Shown here: positions 1 to 6,902 of the stretch, piece after piece
How positions within the stretch are numbered: the first letter of the stretch is position 1
How the letters are laid out: every line of letters begins with the position of its first letter
DNA from: UBA4093 sp036676455
Lineage (GTDB): Bacteria > Cyanobacteriota > Sericytochromatia > S15B-MN24 > UBA4093
Length of the DNA: 9,458 nt
NCBI GenBank assembly: GCA_036676455.1
Contig: JAKFCW010000038.1
Coordinates: forward strand, 1 to 9,458
Direction: 5' to 3'
Position numbers and translations under genes: made by a program
Notes under the pieces: generated by a model
What the model was told of the DNA's origin: nothing
The model's database searches: none
What the model saw: only the letters and a program-made list of their open reading frames with translations

Positions 1-1078
1 CCGCGAGGCGCTCACGCGGGCCAAGGTCCGCCCCGAGCAGGTGGACGAAGTCATCATGGGCAACATCCTGCAGGCCGGTCTCGGCCAGGGTCCCGCCCGT
101 CAGGCTTCCATCAAGGCGGGAGTCCCCGCCGAGGTGCCCGCCTTCACCGTCAACAAGCTCTGCGGTTCCGGCCTCAAGGCCGTCAACCTCGCCATCCAGG
201 CCATCCTCCTGGGTGACGCCGACATCATCGTCGCCGGCGGCATGGAGAACATGTCCGCGGCGCCCTACCTCGTTCCCAACGCCCGCTGGGGCGCCCGGAT
301 GGGAGCCGTCCAGATGGTCGACTCGATGATCCACGACGGCCTAACGGATGCCTTCAACAACTACCACATGGGCATCACGGCCGAGAACGTCGCCGAGCGC
401 TACGGCATCACCCGCGAGGAGCAGGACGCCTTCGCCGCCGACAGCCAGCGCAAGGCCGCCGAGGCCATCGCCTCCGGCCGCTTCCAGGAGGAGATCGTCC
501 CGGTCTCCATCCCCCAGCGCAAGGGCGAGCCCAAGATCATCGACAAAGACGAGTACCCCAAGCCCGAGACCACGGTCGATTCGCTCGCCAAGCTCCGCCC
601 CGCCTTCAAGAAGGACGGCACGGTGACCGCGGGCAACGCGTCCGGCATCAACGACGGCGCGGCCGCCCTGGTGCTCATGAGCGAGGAGAAGGCCAAGGAG
701 CTCGGCATCAAGCCGCTGGCCACGATCGTGACCTACGCCTCGGCCGGCGTCGAGCCCGAGGTGATGGGCATGGGGCCCCACCCCACCAGCCAGAAGCTGT
801 TCCAGCGCTCGGGCCTCACGCCCGACCAGATCGACCTCTGGGAGCTCAACGAGGCCTTCGCGGCCCAGTCGCTGGGCGTCGCCCGCGAGGTGAAGCCGGA
901 TATGGCGAAGGTCAACGTGAACGGCGGCGCGATCGCCCTCGGTCACCCGGTCGGAGCCTCCGGTGCCCGCATCCTGGTCACCTTGCTTCACGAGATGCAG
1001 CGTCGCGAGAGCCGTTACGGCCTGGCGAGCCTCTGCATCGGTGGCGGCATGGGCACCGGCGTCATCGTCGAGCGCTAA
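1..1078 (+). CDS. Acetyl-CoA acetyltransferase (thiolase), 5' partial
   Basis: Thiolase-family enzyme that condenses two acetyl-CoA to acetoacetyl-CoA, or runs the reverse thiolytic step of beta-oxidation, in the cytoplasm. The reading frame is open from base 2 (REALTRAKVRPEQ...) through the edge, so the GTG at 41 is an internal Val and the gene begins outside the window. Of the fragment's 358 residues, the nucleophilic Cys lies in NKLCGSGLKAV (about residue 54, normally near 88-89, so about 35 residues are missing). The ELNEAFA motif, the catalytic His in ALGHPVGASG and the second catalytic Cys in CIGGGMGTG are all present. The C-terminus is complete and ends in TAA. The family is certain. 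Whether it is biosynthetic (PhaA/AtoB-like) or degradative (FadA-like) cannot be settled here, though MENMS and GHPVGASG favour the acetyl-CoA acetyltransferase branch. It is the only plus-strand gene and converges on the operon ending at 1228. Confidence 0.95.
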   Translation, partial: REALTRAKVRPEQVDEVIMGNILQAGLGQGPARQASIKAGVPAEVPAFTVNKLCGSGLKAVNLAIQAILLGDADIIVAGGMENMSAAPYLVPNARWGARMGAVQMVDSMIHDGLTDAFNNYHMGITAENVAERYGITREEQDAFAADSQRKAAEAIASGRFQEEIVPVSIPQRKGEPKIIDKDEYPKPETTVDSLAKLRPAFKKDGTVTAGNASGINDGAAALVLMSEEKAKELGIKPLATIVTYASAGVEPEVMGMGPHPTSQKLFQRSGLTPDQIDLWELNEAFAAQSLGVAREVKPDMAKVNVNGGAIALGHPVGASGARILVTLLHEMQRRESRYGLASLCIGGGMGTGVIVER

Positions 1079-1094
1079 GTCCAGATAAAATCGA

Positions 1095-1127
1095 GGGGCC
1101 GTCTCCAACTCGGAGACGGCCCCTTTT
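1095..1127 (+). terminator. Rho-independent terminator after thiolase
   Basis: Perfect 12-bp stem (GGGGCCGTCTCC at 1095-1106, loop AACTC, GGAGACGGCCCC at 1112-1123) followed by TTTT, starting 16 bases after the thiolase stop. On the minus strand the stem is followed by TCGATTTTATC, so it may also stop transcripts from the convergent operon. Confidence 0.9.
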
Positions 1128-1146
1128 GGCTTGCATTGCGCTCTAC

Positions 1147-1201
1147 CGTCATTCCCGCGAAAGCAGAAGTCCACTGGATTCCCGCTTTCGCGGGAATGAC
1201 G
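1147..1201. repeat. Head-to-head REP/dRS3-like repeat doublet
   Basis: A 55-bp palindromic element between convergent genes. Its outer arms (1147-1164 and 1184-1201) are a perfect 18-bp inverted repeat. Each half is a 28-base unit beginning CGTCATTCCCGCGAAAGC. The right unit (minus orientation, 1174-1201) is intact and contains ATTCCC-N8-GGGAAT at 1178-1197, the pattern of the Neisseria dRS3 repeat and of similar intergenic repeats in many bacteria. As minus-strand RNA it folds into an 8-bp stem closed by a GAAA tetraloop. The left unit (1147-1174) has a decayed inner arm (GCAGAAGT instead of GCGGGAAT). The arrangement resembles a REP doublet (BIME). Number and spread elsewhere in the genome cannot be seen. 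Confidence 0.75.
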
Positions 1202-1227
1202 TCCAGGTGGGAACTGCGACGGTTTTC

Positions 1228-1773
1228 TTATTTATTCAGGTAGTCGCGGGCCAGCTGGCCATAGATGACGTGGTCCACGAAGTGGTCGTAGAGCCACTCG
1301 GCGTCGCGCAGCACGCCTTCCGGCTTGAATCCGAGCCGCTCGGGAATCGCCCGGCTACGCTCGTTGCCGACCGCGCAGCGGATCTCGAAGCGGTTGAGCT
1401 TGATCTCCTCGAAGGCATGCCGCACGAAGGCCTGCACGGAGCGGGTCATCAGACCCTTGCCCTGGAAGCGCTCGCCGAGCCAGTAGCCCAGGATGGTGGC
1501 ACCGTTCGACCAGTCGATCCGGTGGTGCCCGATGACGCCGGCCAGCTCGCCCTGATGCCAGATCCCGGCATGGAAGCCGTTGCTCTGGGAGAATTGCCGC
1601 AGGGTCAGCTCGACGAAGGCCCGGGAATCCTCGACCGTGCGGGTCAGGTCCACCCAGGGCAGCCACTGGCGGAGGTGCGGGCGGTTGTCGTCGATCAGGG
1701 CGAAGAGGGCGCTCGTATGGCCTGCTTCGAGCAGGCGAAGCTCGGCGTCGTCTCCGAGGGAACACGTGAACAT
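1228..1773 (-). CDS. GNAT acetyltransferase, RimJ/RimL-type
   Basis: 181-residue protein of the GCN5-related N-acetyltransferase superfamily, subfamily that includes RimJ/RimL (acetylation of N-termini of ribosomal proteins) and YdaF-like enzymes. Visible features are the N-terminal L-R-L-L-E strand, HLRQWLPWVD at 33-42 typical of this subfamily, the acetyl-CoA-binding motif GYWLGERFQGKGLMT (96-110; the pyrophosphate loop is FQGKGL), and NRFEIRCAVGNERS...ERLGFKPEGVLRD (127-157), which carries the conserved Asn/Ser and the GF-x-x-EG turn. Length is normal for the family. The ATG lies 2 bases after the stop of the upstream membrane-protein gene and has no clear Shine-Dalgarno, so translation is probably coupled. 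It is the last gene of the lysS operon. The substrate is unknown: a ribosomal protein, another protein N-terminus, or a small molecule such as an antibiotic are all possible. Confidence 0.88.
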   Translation of the reverse strand: MFTCSLGDDAELRLLEAGHTSALFALIDDNRPHLRQWLPWVDLTRTVEDSRAFVELTLRQFSQSNGFHAGIWHQGELAGVIGHHRIDWSNGATILGYWLGERFQGKGLMTRSVQAFVRHAFEEIKLNRFEIRCAVGNERSRAIPERLGFKPEGVLRDAEWLYDHFVDHVIYGQLARDYLNK

Positions 1774-1775
1774 GG

Positions 1776-2717
1776 CTAGGATACTCGCTCTCTGCCGTGC
1801 AGGTAGGTCCTCGCGGCCATGAGAATGGCCAGCAGCAGGACGAGCCCGTCACCGACCGTCAGCAAGGCGTAGAGCATGGCGCCAAGGGCGGAGACCGCCC
1901 GGGTGAAAGGTTCCGCGACCGGAGCGAAAGGGATGACGAGCTGGTAGGCCAGGGTCTTTAGCACGAACCAGGCGCCGACGGCCAGCGAGACCTGCCTAAG
2001 GAAGGTCCAGCCGTTGGCGGCCTTGAAGATCCGGCGGGCCCGTTTCGGCAGTTGCAGGAAGGGGGTCTGCGGCTCGGCGATCGCCACGACGCCGGTCAGG
2101 GACGTGACGGCGATCCCGTAGAAGGCCACCATGAAGGAGAGAAAGAAAAGCGCGAGCGTGCCACCGGCCGCCAGCATGGTGGGGGCTCCGGCGGCCAGCG
2201 TGCCGCTCACGGCCCCGCGCAGGACGGCCGTCCCTGCGACGGCGCTGGTCCCGATGAGGAGGAAGGCCATCCCGAATAGGATCAGGAACCAAAGCGTCGA
2301 GATCCAGGATCGCTTGACCCCTTGCCACCAGGTCGTCTCGCTGGGAGTTTCGCCCTTGACGAGCGCCAGGGAAATGTTGATCCAGCCGCCGGCGGCGGCC
2401 AGGAGGGCCGTCGCCATCAAGATGGCCGAGGCCACCGCGGGGTTGGACGGAGACGGCATGGCCTTCAGGGTGGCGTAGATGGCCGAGAAGGCTTGCTGCC
2501 AGCCGGTGGATCCGGTGGCCACCTCCCAGGCGACCTTGCCCATCGCGCGCACGGCCAGGATATCCGAGACCGCGTAGGGCATGTTGAGCCCGATTTCCCA
2601 GCCGGCGATCGCGATGATGCCGGCCAGGATCACGGCGGATCCGGGGGGCATCACGAGCGTGGGCAGGTTGCGCCCCCAGAGATTCAACATGCTCATCAGC
2701 GAGCGAGACTCGGCCAA
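1776..2717 (-). CDS. Six-helix membrane protein of unknown function
   Basis: 313-residue integral membrane protein that I do not recognise. Hydrophobic segments sit at about 22-43, 95-118, 138-162, 178-212 (long, possibly two helices), 243-264 and 274-303, giving roughly six crossings. A soluble loop of about 50 residues with MPSPSNP follows the first helix. A basic stretch QLPKRARRIFKAANG (about 223-237) is probably cytoplasmic. There is no signal peptide distinct from the first helix and no catalytic motif. The start is TTG at 2717, chosen because a perfect AGGAGG lies 4 bases upstream; the first ATG is 21 bases further in and has no ribosome binding site. It is the middle gene of the operon: the AGGAGG overlaps the lysS stop codon, and its own stop is 2 bases from the acetyltransferase ATG. 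Its overall pattern resembles generic multi-pass proteins of the DUF4013/glycerophosphoryl-diester-associated type, but only loosely. Confidence 0.85.
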   Translation of the reverse strand: MAESRSLMSMLNLWGRNLPTLVMPPGSAVILAGIIAIAGWEIGLNMPYAVSDILAVRAMGKVAWEVATGSTGWQQAFSAIYATLKAMPSPSNPAVASAILMATALLAAAGGWINISLALVKGETPSETTWWQGVKRSWISTLWFLILFGMAFLLIGTSAVAGTAVLRGAVSGTLAAGAPTMLAAGGTLALFFLSFMVAFYGIAVTSLTGVVAIAEPQTPFLQLPKRARRIFKAANGWTFLRQVSLAVGAWFVLKTLAYQLVIPFAPVAEPFTRAVSALGAMLYALLTVGDGLVLLLAILMAARTYLHGRERVS

Positions 2718-2721
2718 TCGC

Positions 2722-2725
2722 CCTC

Positions 2726-2727
<2 letters not shown>
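2722..2727 (-). promoter_or_regulatory. Shine-Dalgarno for TTG-started membrane protein
   Basis: AGGAGG on the minus strand, 4 bases before TTG at 2715-2717, overlapping the lysS TAG stop (2726-2728). It fixes the non-ATG start and implies that ribosomes leaving lysS can reload at once. Confidence 0.8.
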
Positions 2728-4222
<1,495 letters not shown>

Positions 4223-4227
4223 CGGGG

Positions 4228-4233
4228 CCTCCT
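4228..4233 (-). promoter_or_regulatory. Shine-Dalgarno for TTG-started lysS
   Basis: AGGAGG on the minus strand, 5 bases before TTG at 4220-4222. It is the decisive evidence for a TTG start of lysS. Confidence 0.85.
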
Positions 4234-4278
4234 GGGTGGCATGGGGAATGGTTCGTCCCTTGGGGCGGGCGAATCCTT

Positions 4279-4287
4279 ATCTTAGCA
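4279..4287 (-). promoter_or_regulatory. Candidate extended -10 promoter of lysS operon
   Basis: Minus strand TGC-TAAGAT, an extended -10 (TGn followed by a hexamer differing from TATAAT at two positions), about 55 bases upstream of the lysS start. There is no good -35: the upstream DNA is the GC palindrome at 4298-4317. This AT-rich spot stands out in an otherwise GC-rich gap. Confidence 0.4.
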
Positions 4288-4297
4288 CAACGGAACG

Positions 4298-4317
4298 CCG
4301 GCCCCGCGCGGGGCCGG
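4298..4317. repeat. 20-bp perfect GC palindrome
   Basis: CCGGCCCCGC followed by its exact reverse complement GCGGGGCCGG, with no spacer. It lies between the terminator hairpin of the ycf23-like gene and the putative lysS -10, about where a -35 or an operator would be. It could be a second terminator stem, an operator, or simply GC-rich structure. Confidence 0.6.
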
Positions 4318-4326
4318 GCAAGACGA

Positions 4327-4355
4327 AGCGGCGCCGGAAGGCTTCCAGCGCCGCT
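4327..4355 (-). terminator. Probable terminator after ycf23-like gene
   Basis: Minus-strand hairpin AGCGGCGC...GCGCCGCT (arms 4348-4355 and 4327-4334, 8 bp). The loop holds a further GGAA/TTCC pairing. It is followed by TTCGTCTT, a poor T-run. It lies 15 bases after the stop of the gene at 4370. Confidence 0.6.
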
Positions 4356-4369
4356 GCGAAACCGGGGGG

Positions 4370-5125
4370 TTAGGCCTTGAGGCCGGGGTGCGCGGTGCGG
4401 ACCGACTCGAGGGCGGTGACCACGCCGCGGACGACGGCCGTGCGCTCGGCGTCGGTGGTCTTGGACGAGACGGCCTTGCCGATGCCGACGCCGTTGGCGC
4501 CCGCGGCGATCGCGAAGGCGGCGTTCTCGGGGGTGATGCCGCCCGCGACGAAGATGGGCATCTCGATGGCGCGGCGGATCTCGGCGGCGTTGGCCAGGGC
4601 CGAGGTGATGGCGGCGATCGCCGAGGCGGTGTCGGTGACGGGGGCGGCGCCCACGGTGCCTTCAGCCTGGATGATGTCGGCGCCGGCGGCCTGGATCATC
4701 TGGGCCAGGTCGACCTGCTCGGCAAGCGGCAGGCGGCCGCAGACGGTCACGCAGAGGGGGATGGAGTCGCCGACGGCGGCCTTCACCTGGCGGGTCCAGT
4801 TGAGGATCTGGTCGGCGGTGGGGGTGATGCCTTCGCGGTACATGGCGTCGAAGTTGCCCAGCTCGAGGACGTCGGCGCCGGCCTGGGCGGCGGCGATCAG
4901 CTTCTCGGGGTCGGTCGACGAGACGAAGACGGCCAGCTCGGTCCGGGCCTTGACCTGGCGGATCAGCTCGGGGTCGCAGGCGATGTCGACGGCGTGGGCG
5001 CCGGCAGTGGTGGCCGCGTCGACGACGGGCAGGACCTTGGCGGCGTCGAACGTGTCGATCCCGGCGATGACCTTGACGAAGGTGCGGTTCTGAAGGGCGG
5101 CGTTGAGGGCATGGGTTGGCGTCAT
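4370..5125 (-). CDS. Ycf23-like (DUF561) TIM-barrel protein
   Basis: 251-residue protein with the layout of a small (beta/alpha)8 barrel. It closely resembles the cyanobacterial/plastid Ycf23 (DUF561) family: KVIAGIDTFD (18-27), HAVDIACDPELIRQVK (44-59), FVSSTDPEK (67-75), GADVLELGNFDAMY (83-96), VTVCG (126-130), GADIIQAEGT (148-157), VAGGIT (193-198) and GANGVGIGKAV (209-219). The last two resemble the phosphate-binding ends of strands 7 and 8 in barrel enzymes. No signal peptide or membrane segment is visible, so it should be cytoplasmic. The biochemical role of Ycf23 is not established as far as I know, so none is assigned. The start is ATG with GGAG 8 bases upstream. It stands alone, with its own promoter and terminator. 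The family match rests on recalled motifs and is strong. The main alternative is another phosphate-binding barrel such as a thiazole-synthase or indole-glycerol-phosphate relative. Confidence 0.85.
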   Translation of the reverse strand: MTPTHALNAALQNRTFVKVIAGIDTFDAAKVLPVVDAATTAGAHAVDIACDPELIRQVKARTELAVFVSSTDPEKLIAAAQAGADVLELGNFDAMYREGITPTADQILNWTRQVKAAVGDSIPLCVTVCGRLPLAEQVDLAQMIQAAGADIIQAEGTVGAAPVTDTASAIAAITSALANAAEIRRAIEMPIFVAGGITPENAAFAIAAGANGVGIGKAVSSKTTDAERTAVVRGVVTALESVRTAHPGLKA

Positions 5126-5137
5126 GAGCTTCTCCGT

Positions 5138-5197
5138 TCAAGCAAGGGAAACCCCCCGATTATAACGCGGGTCGCCCGAGATCGAAAGCTTGCTTGA
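5138..5197. repeat. 9-bp inverted repeat flanking the ycf23-like promoter
   Basis: TCAAGCAAG at 5138-5146 and its exact reverse complement CTTGCTTGA at 5189-5197. One copy sits just upstream of the -35 region and the other inside the untranslated leader. The centres are 51 bp apart, near five helical turns. It is compatible with a two-site operator, but chance is not excluded. Confidence 0.4.
5159..5187 (-). promoter_or_regulatory. Promoter of ycf23-like gene
   Basis: Perfect -10 TATAAT on the minus strand (5159-5164), with a weak -35 TTTCGA (5182-5187, three of six) at 17-bp spacing. The ATG is 33 bases downstream of the -10, leaving a short leader with the GGAG ribosome binding site. Confidence 0.7.
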
Positions 5198-5217
5198 CGC
5201 CGTTGCCGCGCTCGCGG

Positions 5218-5952
5218 CTATCCCAAGAGGCTGTCGGGATCCTCTTCGACGAAGCCCACCCGGTGGCCATACGGGTAGACGTTGGGATCGGGCACCAAGC
5301 CGTCGCTGTTGCCCTCGTCGTTGTACCCGAGGTCCGGATCGTCGGTGCGCTTGTCGGGCTCGTCGGCCTCGAAGATGTAATCCTCCTCGTCCTGGCGATC
5401 CTGGGCCTCGCGCAAGGCCAGGTCAGGCGTGGCGGTGACGCTCACGGTCTTGACCCGATCCGGGACGATGACGGCGTCCTGGCGCCACTCTAGGTCGGTC
5501 GACGGCGAGAGGATGAGCGCGCGGGTATGCTCGGTCTCGGAGCGCTCCGTGGTCACCTCGTAGCCGATGATGGCGCCGTCGTCCTCGTCGAAGAAGACGT
5601 CCGCCAGCGTGCCCAGTTCCTTGCCCTCCTGGGTGCGCACCGGATGATCGAGGATCTGGGAGGCGTTGAGGAAGAGTCCGTCCTCCCCGAAGTTCAGGAG
5701 GTCGAGGCCCGCCGTCTCCGCGATCTCGTCGGCGACGACCAGCTGGTGCGGATCGAAGTTGGTGATCTGCGAGAAGGGCAGGTCCATGTCCGGCCCGAAG
5801 ACCTGGCGCAGATCGCTGACCCAGTTCACGGCCAGCCGCAGGACCCGCTGCTCGGCGGGATCGATCTGCACGTCCGAAACGTCGCCCATGCTGACGCCGC
5901 GTCGGGTGACCACCGTCAGGTCCATCAGGTTGCGAATGCCTCGCTGTCTCAC
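5218..5952 (-). CDS. Two-domain PRC-barrel protein with acidic tail
   Basis: 244-residue soluble protein with two consecutive PRC-barrel-type domains. The first (about 6-77) reads LMDLTVVTRRGVSMGDVSDVQIDPAEQ; the second (about 97-170) reads HPVRTQEGKELGTLADVFFDEDDGAIIGYEV. Each shows the hallmark 'x-V-x-x-x-x-G-x-x-x-G-x-V-x-D' opening and ends in a L-P/V-P-x-x-x-V strand (DLPFSQI; DAVIVPDRV). Residues 182-244 form a disordered, strongly acidic tail rich in D, E, N and P. PRC barrels occur in the RimM ribosome-maturation factor, the photosynthetic reaction centre H subunit and many uncharacterised stress or sporulation proteins; no RimM N-terminal domain is present, so the role is open. The start is GTG at 5952, set by AGGAGG 6 bases upstream. 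The gene has its own promoter and is separated from the ycf23-like gene by that gene's promoter. No convincing terminator follows it, only a GCCGCG/CGCGGC hairpin with a 2-base loop. Confidence 0.85.
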   Translation of the reverse strand: MRQRGIRNLMDLTVVTRRGVSMGDVSDVQIDPAEQRVLRLAVNWVSDLRQVFGPDMDLPFSQITNFDPHQLVVADEIAETAGLDLLNFGEDGLFLNASQILDHPVRTQEGKELGTLADVFFDEDDGAIIGYEVTTERSETEHTRALILSPSTDLEWRQDAVIVPDRVKTVSVTATPDLALREAQDRQDEEDYIFEADEPDKRTDDPDLGYNDEGNSDGLVPDPNVYPYGHRVGFVEEDPDSLLG

Positions 5953-5958
5953 GGCCGT

Positions 5959-5964
5959 CCTCCT
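5959..5964 (-). promoter_or_regulatory. Shine-Dalgarno for GTG-started PRC-barrel gene
   Basis: AGGAGG on the minus strand, 6 bases before GTG at 5950-5952. It decides the GTG start over the ATG nine codons further in. Confidence 0.8.
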
Positions 5965-6074
5965 CGACGCTTCCCGTCCACTCCGTCCAGTTCCAGCGCG
6001 CTGCTGGCCCCGCGGGTCGTGATGCTCCGCGCGGGCGGCCTCGCGGGAGGTCGGATCGCGCGTCGTTCGCGATT

Positions 6075-6104
6075 AATATACTGTTACACGGATCGGAGGG
6101 TCAA
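6075..6104 (-). promoter_or_regulatory. Promoter of PRC-barrel gene
   Basis: Minus strand TTGACC (6099-6104, five of six), 18-bp spacer, TATATT (6075-6080, five of six), within the only AT-rich patch of the gap. It would give an untranslated leader of about 115 bases, in which I see no known riboswitch. Confidence 0.7.
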
Positions 6105-6110
6105 CAGGCG

Positions 6111-6137
6111 AGAAGGCCCGGATGCCGGTCCCGGGCC
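6111..6137 (-). terminator. Terminator after the coiled-coil protein gene
   Basis: Minus-strand hairpin GGCCCGG (6131-6137), 9-base loop, CCGGGCC (6115-6121), followed by TTCT, starting 21 bases after the stop at 6159. The T-run is weak. Confidence 0.55.
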
Positions 6138-6158
6138 CTCGGGAGTGAGCGGGTGTGC

Positions 6159-6740
6159 TTAGCGCTTCCCTTTGAGGGGATCGAGGAAGTCGGTGCCGCC
6201 GGTTCCGCTCTTCTGGATGCCGGCGACCCGCTTGATCAAGAGGAAGAGGCGGGTGAGATCGTTGCGCAACTCTTGAATCTTGAGGTCGATCTCGGCCAGC
6301 TCCTCGTCGGCCTCGGGCGGCAGGGCGTCGCCGAACTCGATCAGGATCTCCTTGCGCCGCTGCAGCAACTCGCTCAGGACCTCCTGGGAGTACTCTCGCT
6401 CGTTGGAGATCAGCTTGTACATGTACTGCGGGTTCTGGAACTCCGGGATGAGCGTCGGAGTGGTCTCGAACGCGGAGATCAGGTAGCGGCGCTCCTCGGA
6501 CTGCTTGGCTTTTTCCTGGGGCGTCAGCGGGTTGGTCGCCGAGGGCTTGCCCGCCGAGAGCGGCCGGGTGTCCTGCGAGCGCACGAACTGCGCCGACTTG
6601 GACTTGCCAGTCGGAGAGAGCGGCCGGGATCCAGCGGAGCGCACGGGGGCAGGCGGCTGCGGTTCTTCCTTCTTCAACCCGATGCTCGAAAGCAGGTTGT
6701 CGAGAAAACCGGGCTTCTTCTGCGAACCGTCGTTGGCCAT
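6159..6740 (-). CDS. Unknown protein: Pro/Ser linker plus coiled coil
   Basis: 193-residue soluble protein that I do not recognise. Residues 1-25 (GFLDNLLSSIGLKKEE) could form a short amphipathic helix. Residues 26-75 are a basic Pro/Ser-rich linker with two imperfect copies of a 20-residue unit (VRSAGSRPLSPTGK and VRSQDTRPLSAGK). Residues 76-112 form a mixed segment with a Pro-bounded turn (TPTLIPEFQNPQYMYKL). Residues 113-173 are strongly helical and heptad-like (EYSQEVLSELLQRRKEILIEF and ELAEIDLKIQELRNDLTRLFL), probably a coiled-coil hairpin. No membrane segment or signal peptide is visible. The frame is open upstream to 6890, but the start is put at ATG 6740, because GAGGA lies 5 bases before it and the upstream extension covers an intergenic hairpin. 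Shape suggests an adaptor or scaffold; this is inference only. Confidence 0.75.
   Translation of the reverse strand: MANDGSQKKPGFLDNLLSSIGLKKEEPQPPAPVRSAGSRPLSPTGKSKSAQFVRSQDTRPLSAGKPSATNPLTPQEKAKQSEERRYLISAFETTPTLIPEFQNPQYMYKLISNEREYSQEVLSELLQRRKEILIEFGDALPPEADEELAEIDLKIQELRNDLTRLFLLIKRVAGIQKSGTGGTDFLDPLKGKR
6546..6644 (-). repeat. Two imperfect ~60-bp repeats inside the linker
   Basis: Segments 6546-6584 and 6603-6644 share GAGAGCGGCCGGG and GAGCGCAC. They are offset by 60 bp at the right end and 57 at the left, and encode the two RPLS...GK units of the linker. Looks like an old in-frame duplication. Confidence 0.6.
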
Positions 6741-6776
6741 GGGGATCCTCGAGGAGGCGGGGGGGATTGATCCCCC
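6741..6776 (-). promoter_or_regulatory. Structured leader covering the ribosome binding site
   Basis: In the mRNA, GGGGGAT (6770-6776) can pair with ATCCCCC (6761-6767) as a small hairpin. Alternatively its GGGGATC can pair with GATCCCC at the ribosome binding site (6741-6747). TCCTCGAGGA (6746-6755) is itself a palindrome containing the Shine-Dalgarno GAGGA. The two foldings exclude each other. Function is unproven. Confidence 0.35.
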
Positions 6777-6808
6777 TATACCCGTGGCCCGCGACTTTTT
6801 CACCGGAA

Positions 6809-6825
6809 GGTTAAAGCGGGTTAAA
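6809..6825. repeat. GGTTAAA direct repeat, 10-bp period
   Basis: GGTTAAA at 6809-6815 and again at 6819-6825, one helical turn apart, about 70 bases upstream of the start at 6740. This is the right place for an activator or repressor site. A weak promoter, GTGAAA-17-TATAGG on the minus strand, lies just downstream. Confidence 0.35.
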
Positions 6826-6836
6826 CCCTCCCAGGG

Positions 6837-6867
6837 CGAAGCCCCGTCGACGGGCGACGGGGCTTCG
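6837..6867 (-). terminator. Strong hairpin after the glycine-zipper gene
   Basis: Perfect 13-bp stem (CGAAGCCCCGTCG at 6837-6849, CGACGGGGCTTCG at 6855-6867) with a 5-base loop, 35 bases after the stop at 6903. No T-run follows on the minus strand, and a run of seven A precedes it. Probably a terminator or a 3'-end stabilising structure. On the plus strand the T7 lies 11 bases beyond the stem, and no plus-strand gene enters from the left. Confidence 0.6.
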
Positions 6868-6902
6868 GGAACGAATGGTTTTTTTCGCAACAGCCGCGGG
6901 CG

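Noticed and set aside
341..1174. Long minus-strand open frame (277 codons) opposite the thiolase
   Set aside because: Rich in D, G, H, L and V with no motif; it is the mirror of a clear thiolase, as expected in GC-rich DNA, and has no ribosome binding site.
4223..4369. T-box or lysine riboswitch upstream of lysS
   Set aside because: The leader is too short from the likely -10, and neither the T-box sequence nor lysine-riboswitch architecture is present.
4388..5197. Plus-strand open frame of 269 codons opposite the ycf23-like gene
   Set aside because: Asp/Gly/Val-rich composition typical of the antisense of GC-rich genes; the minus-strand protein has family motifs and a good start.
6741..6890. 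N-terminal extension of the coiled-coil protein to 6890
   Set aside because: It would translate a 13-bp intergenic hairpin and the ribosome binding site before ATG 6740; codon composition changes there.
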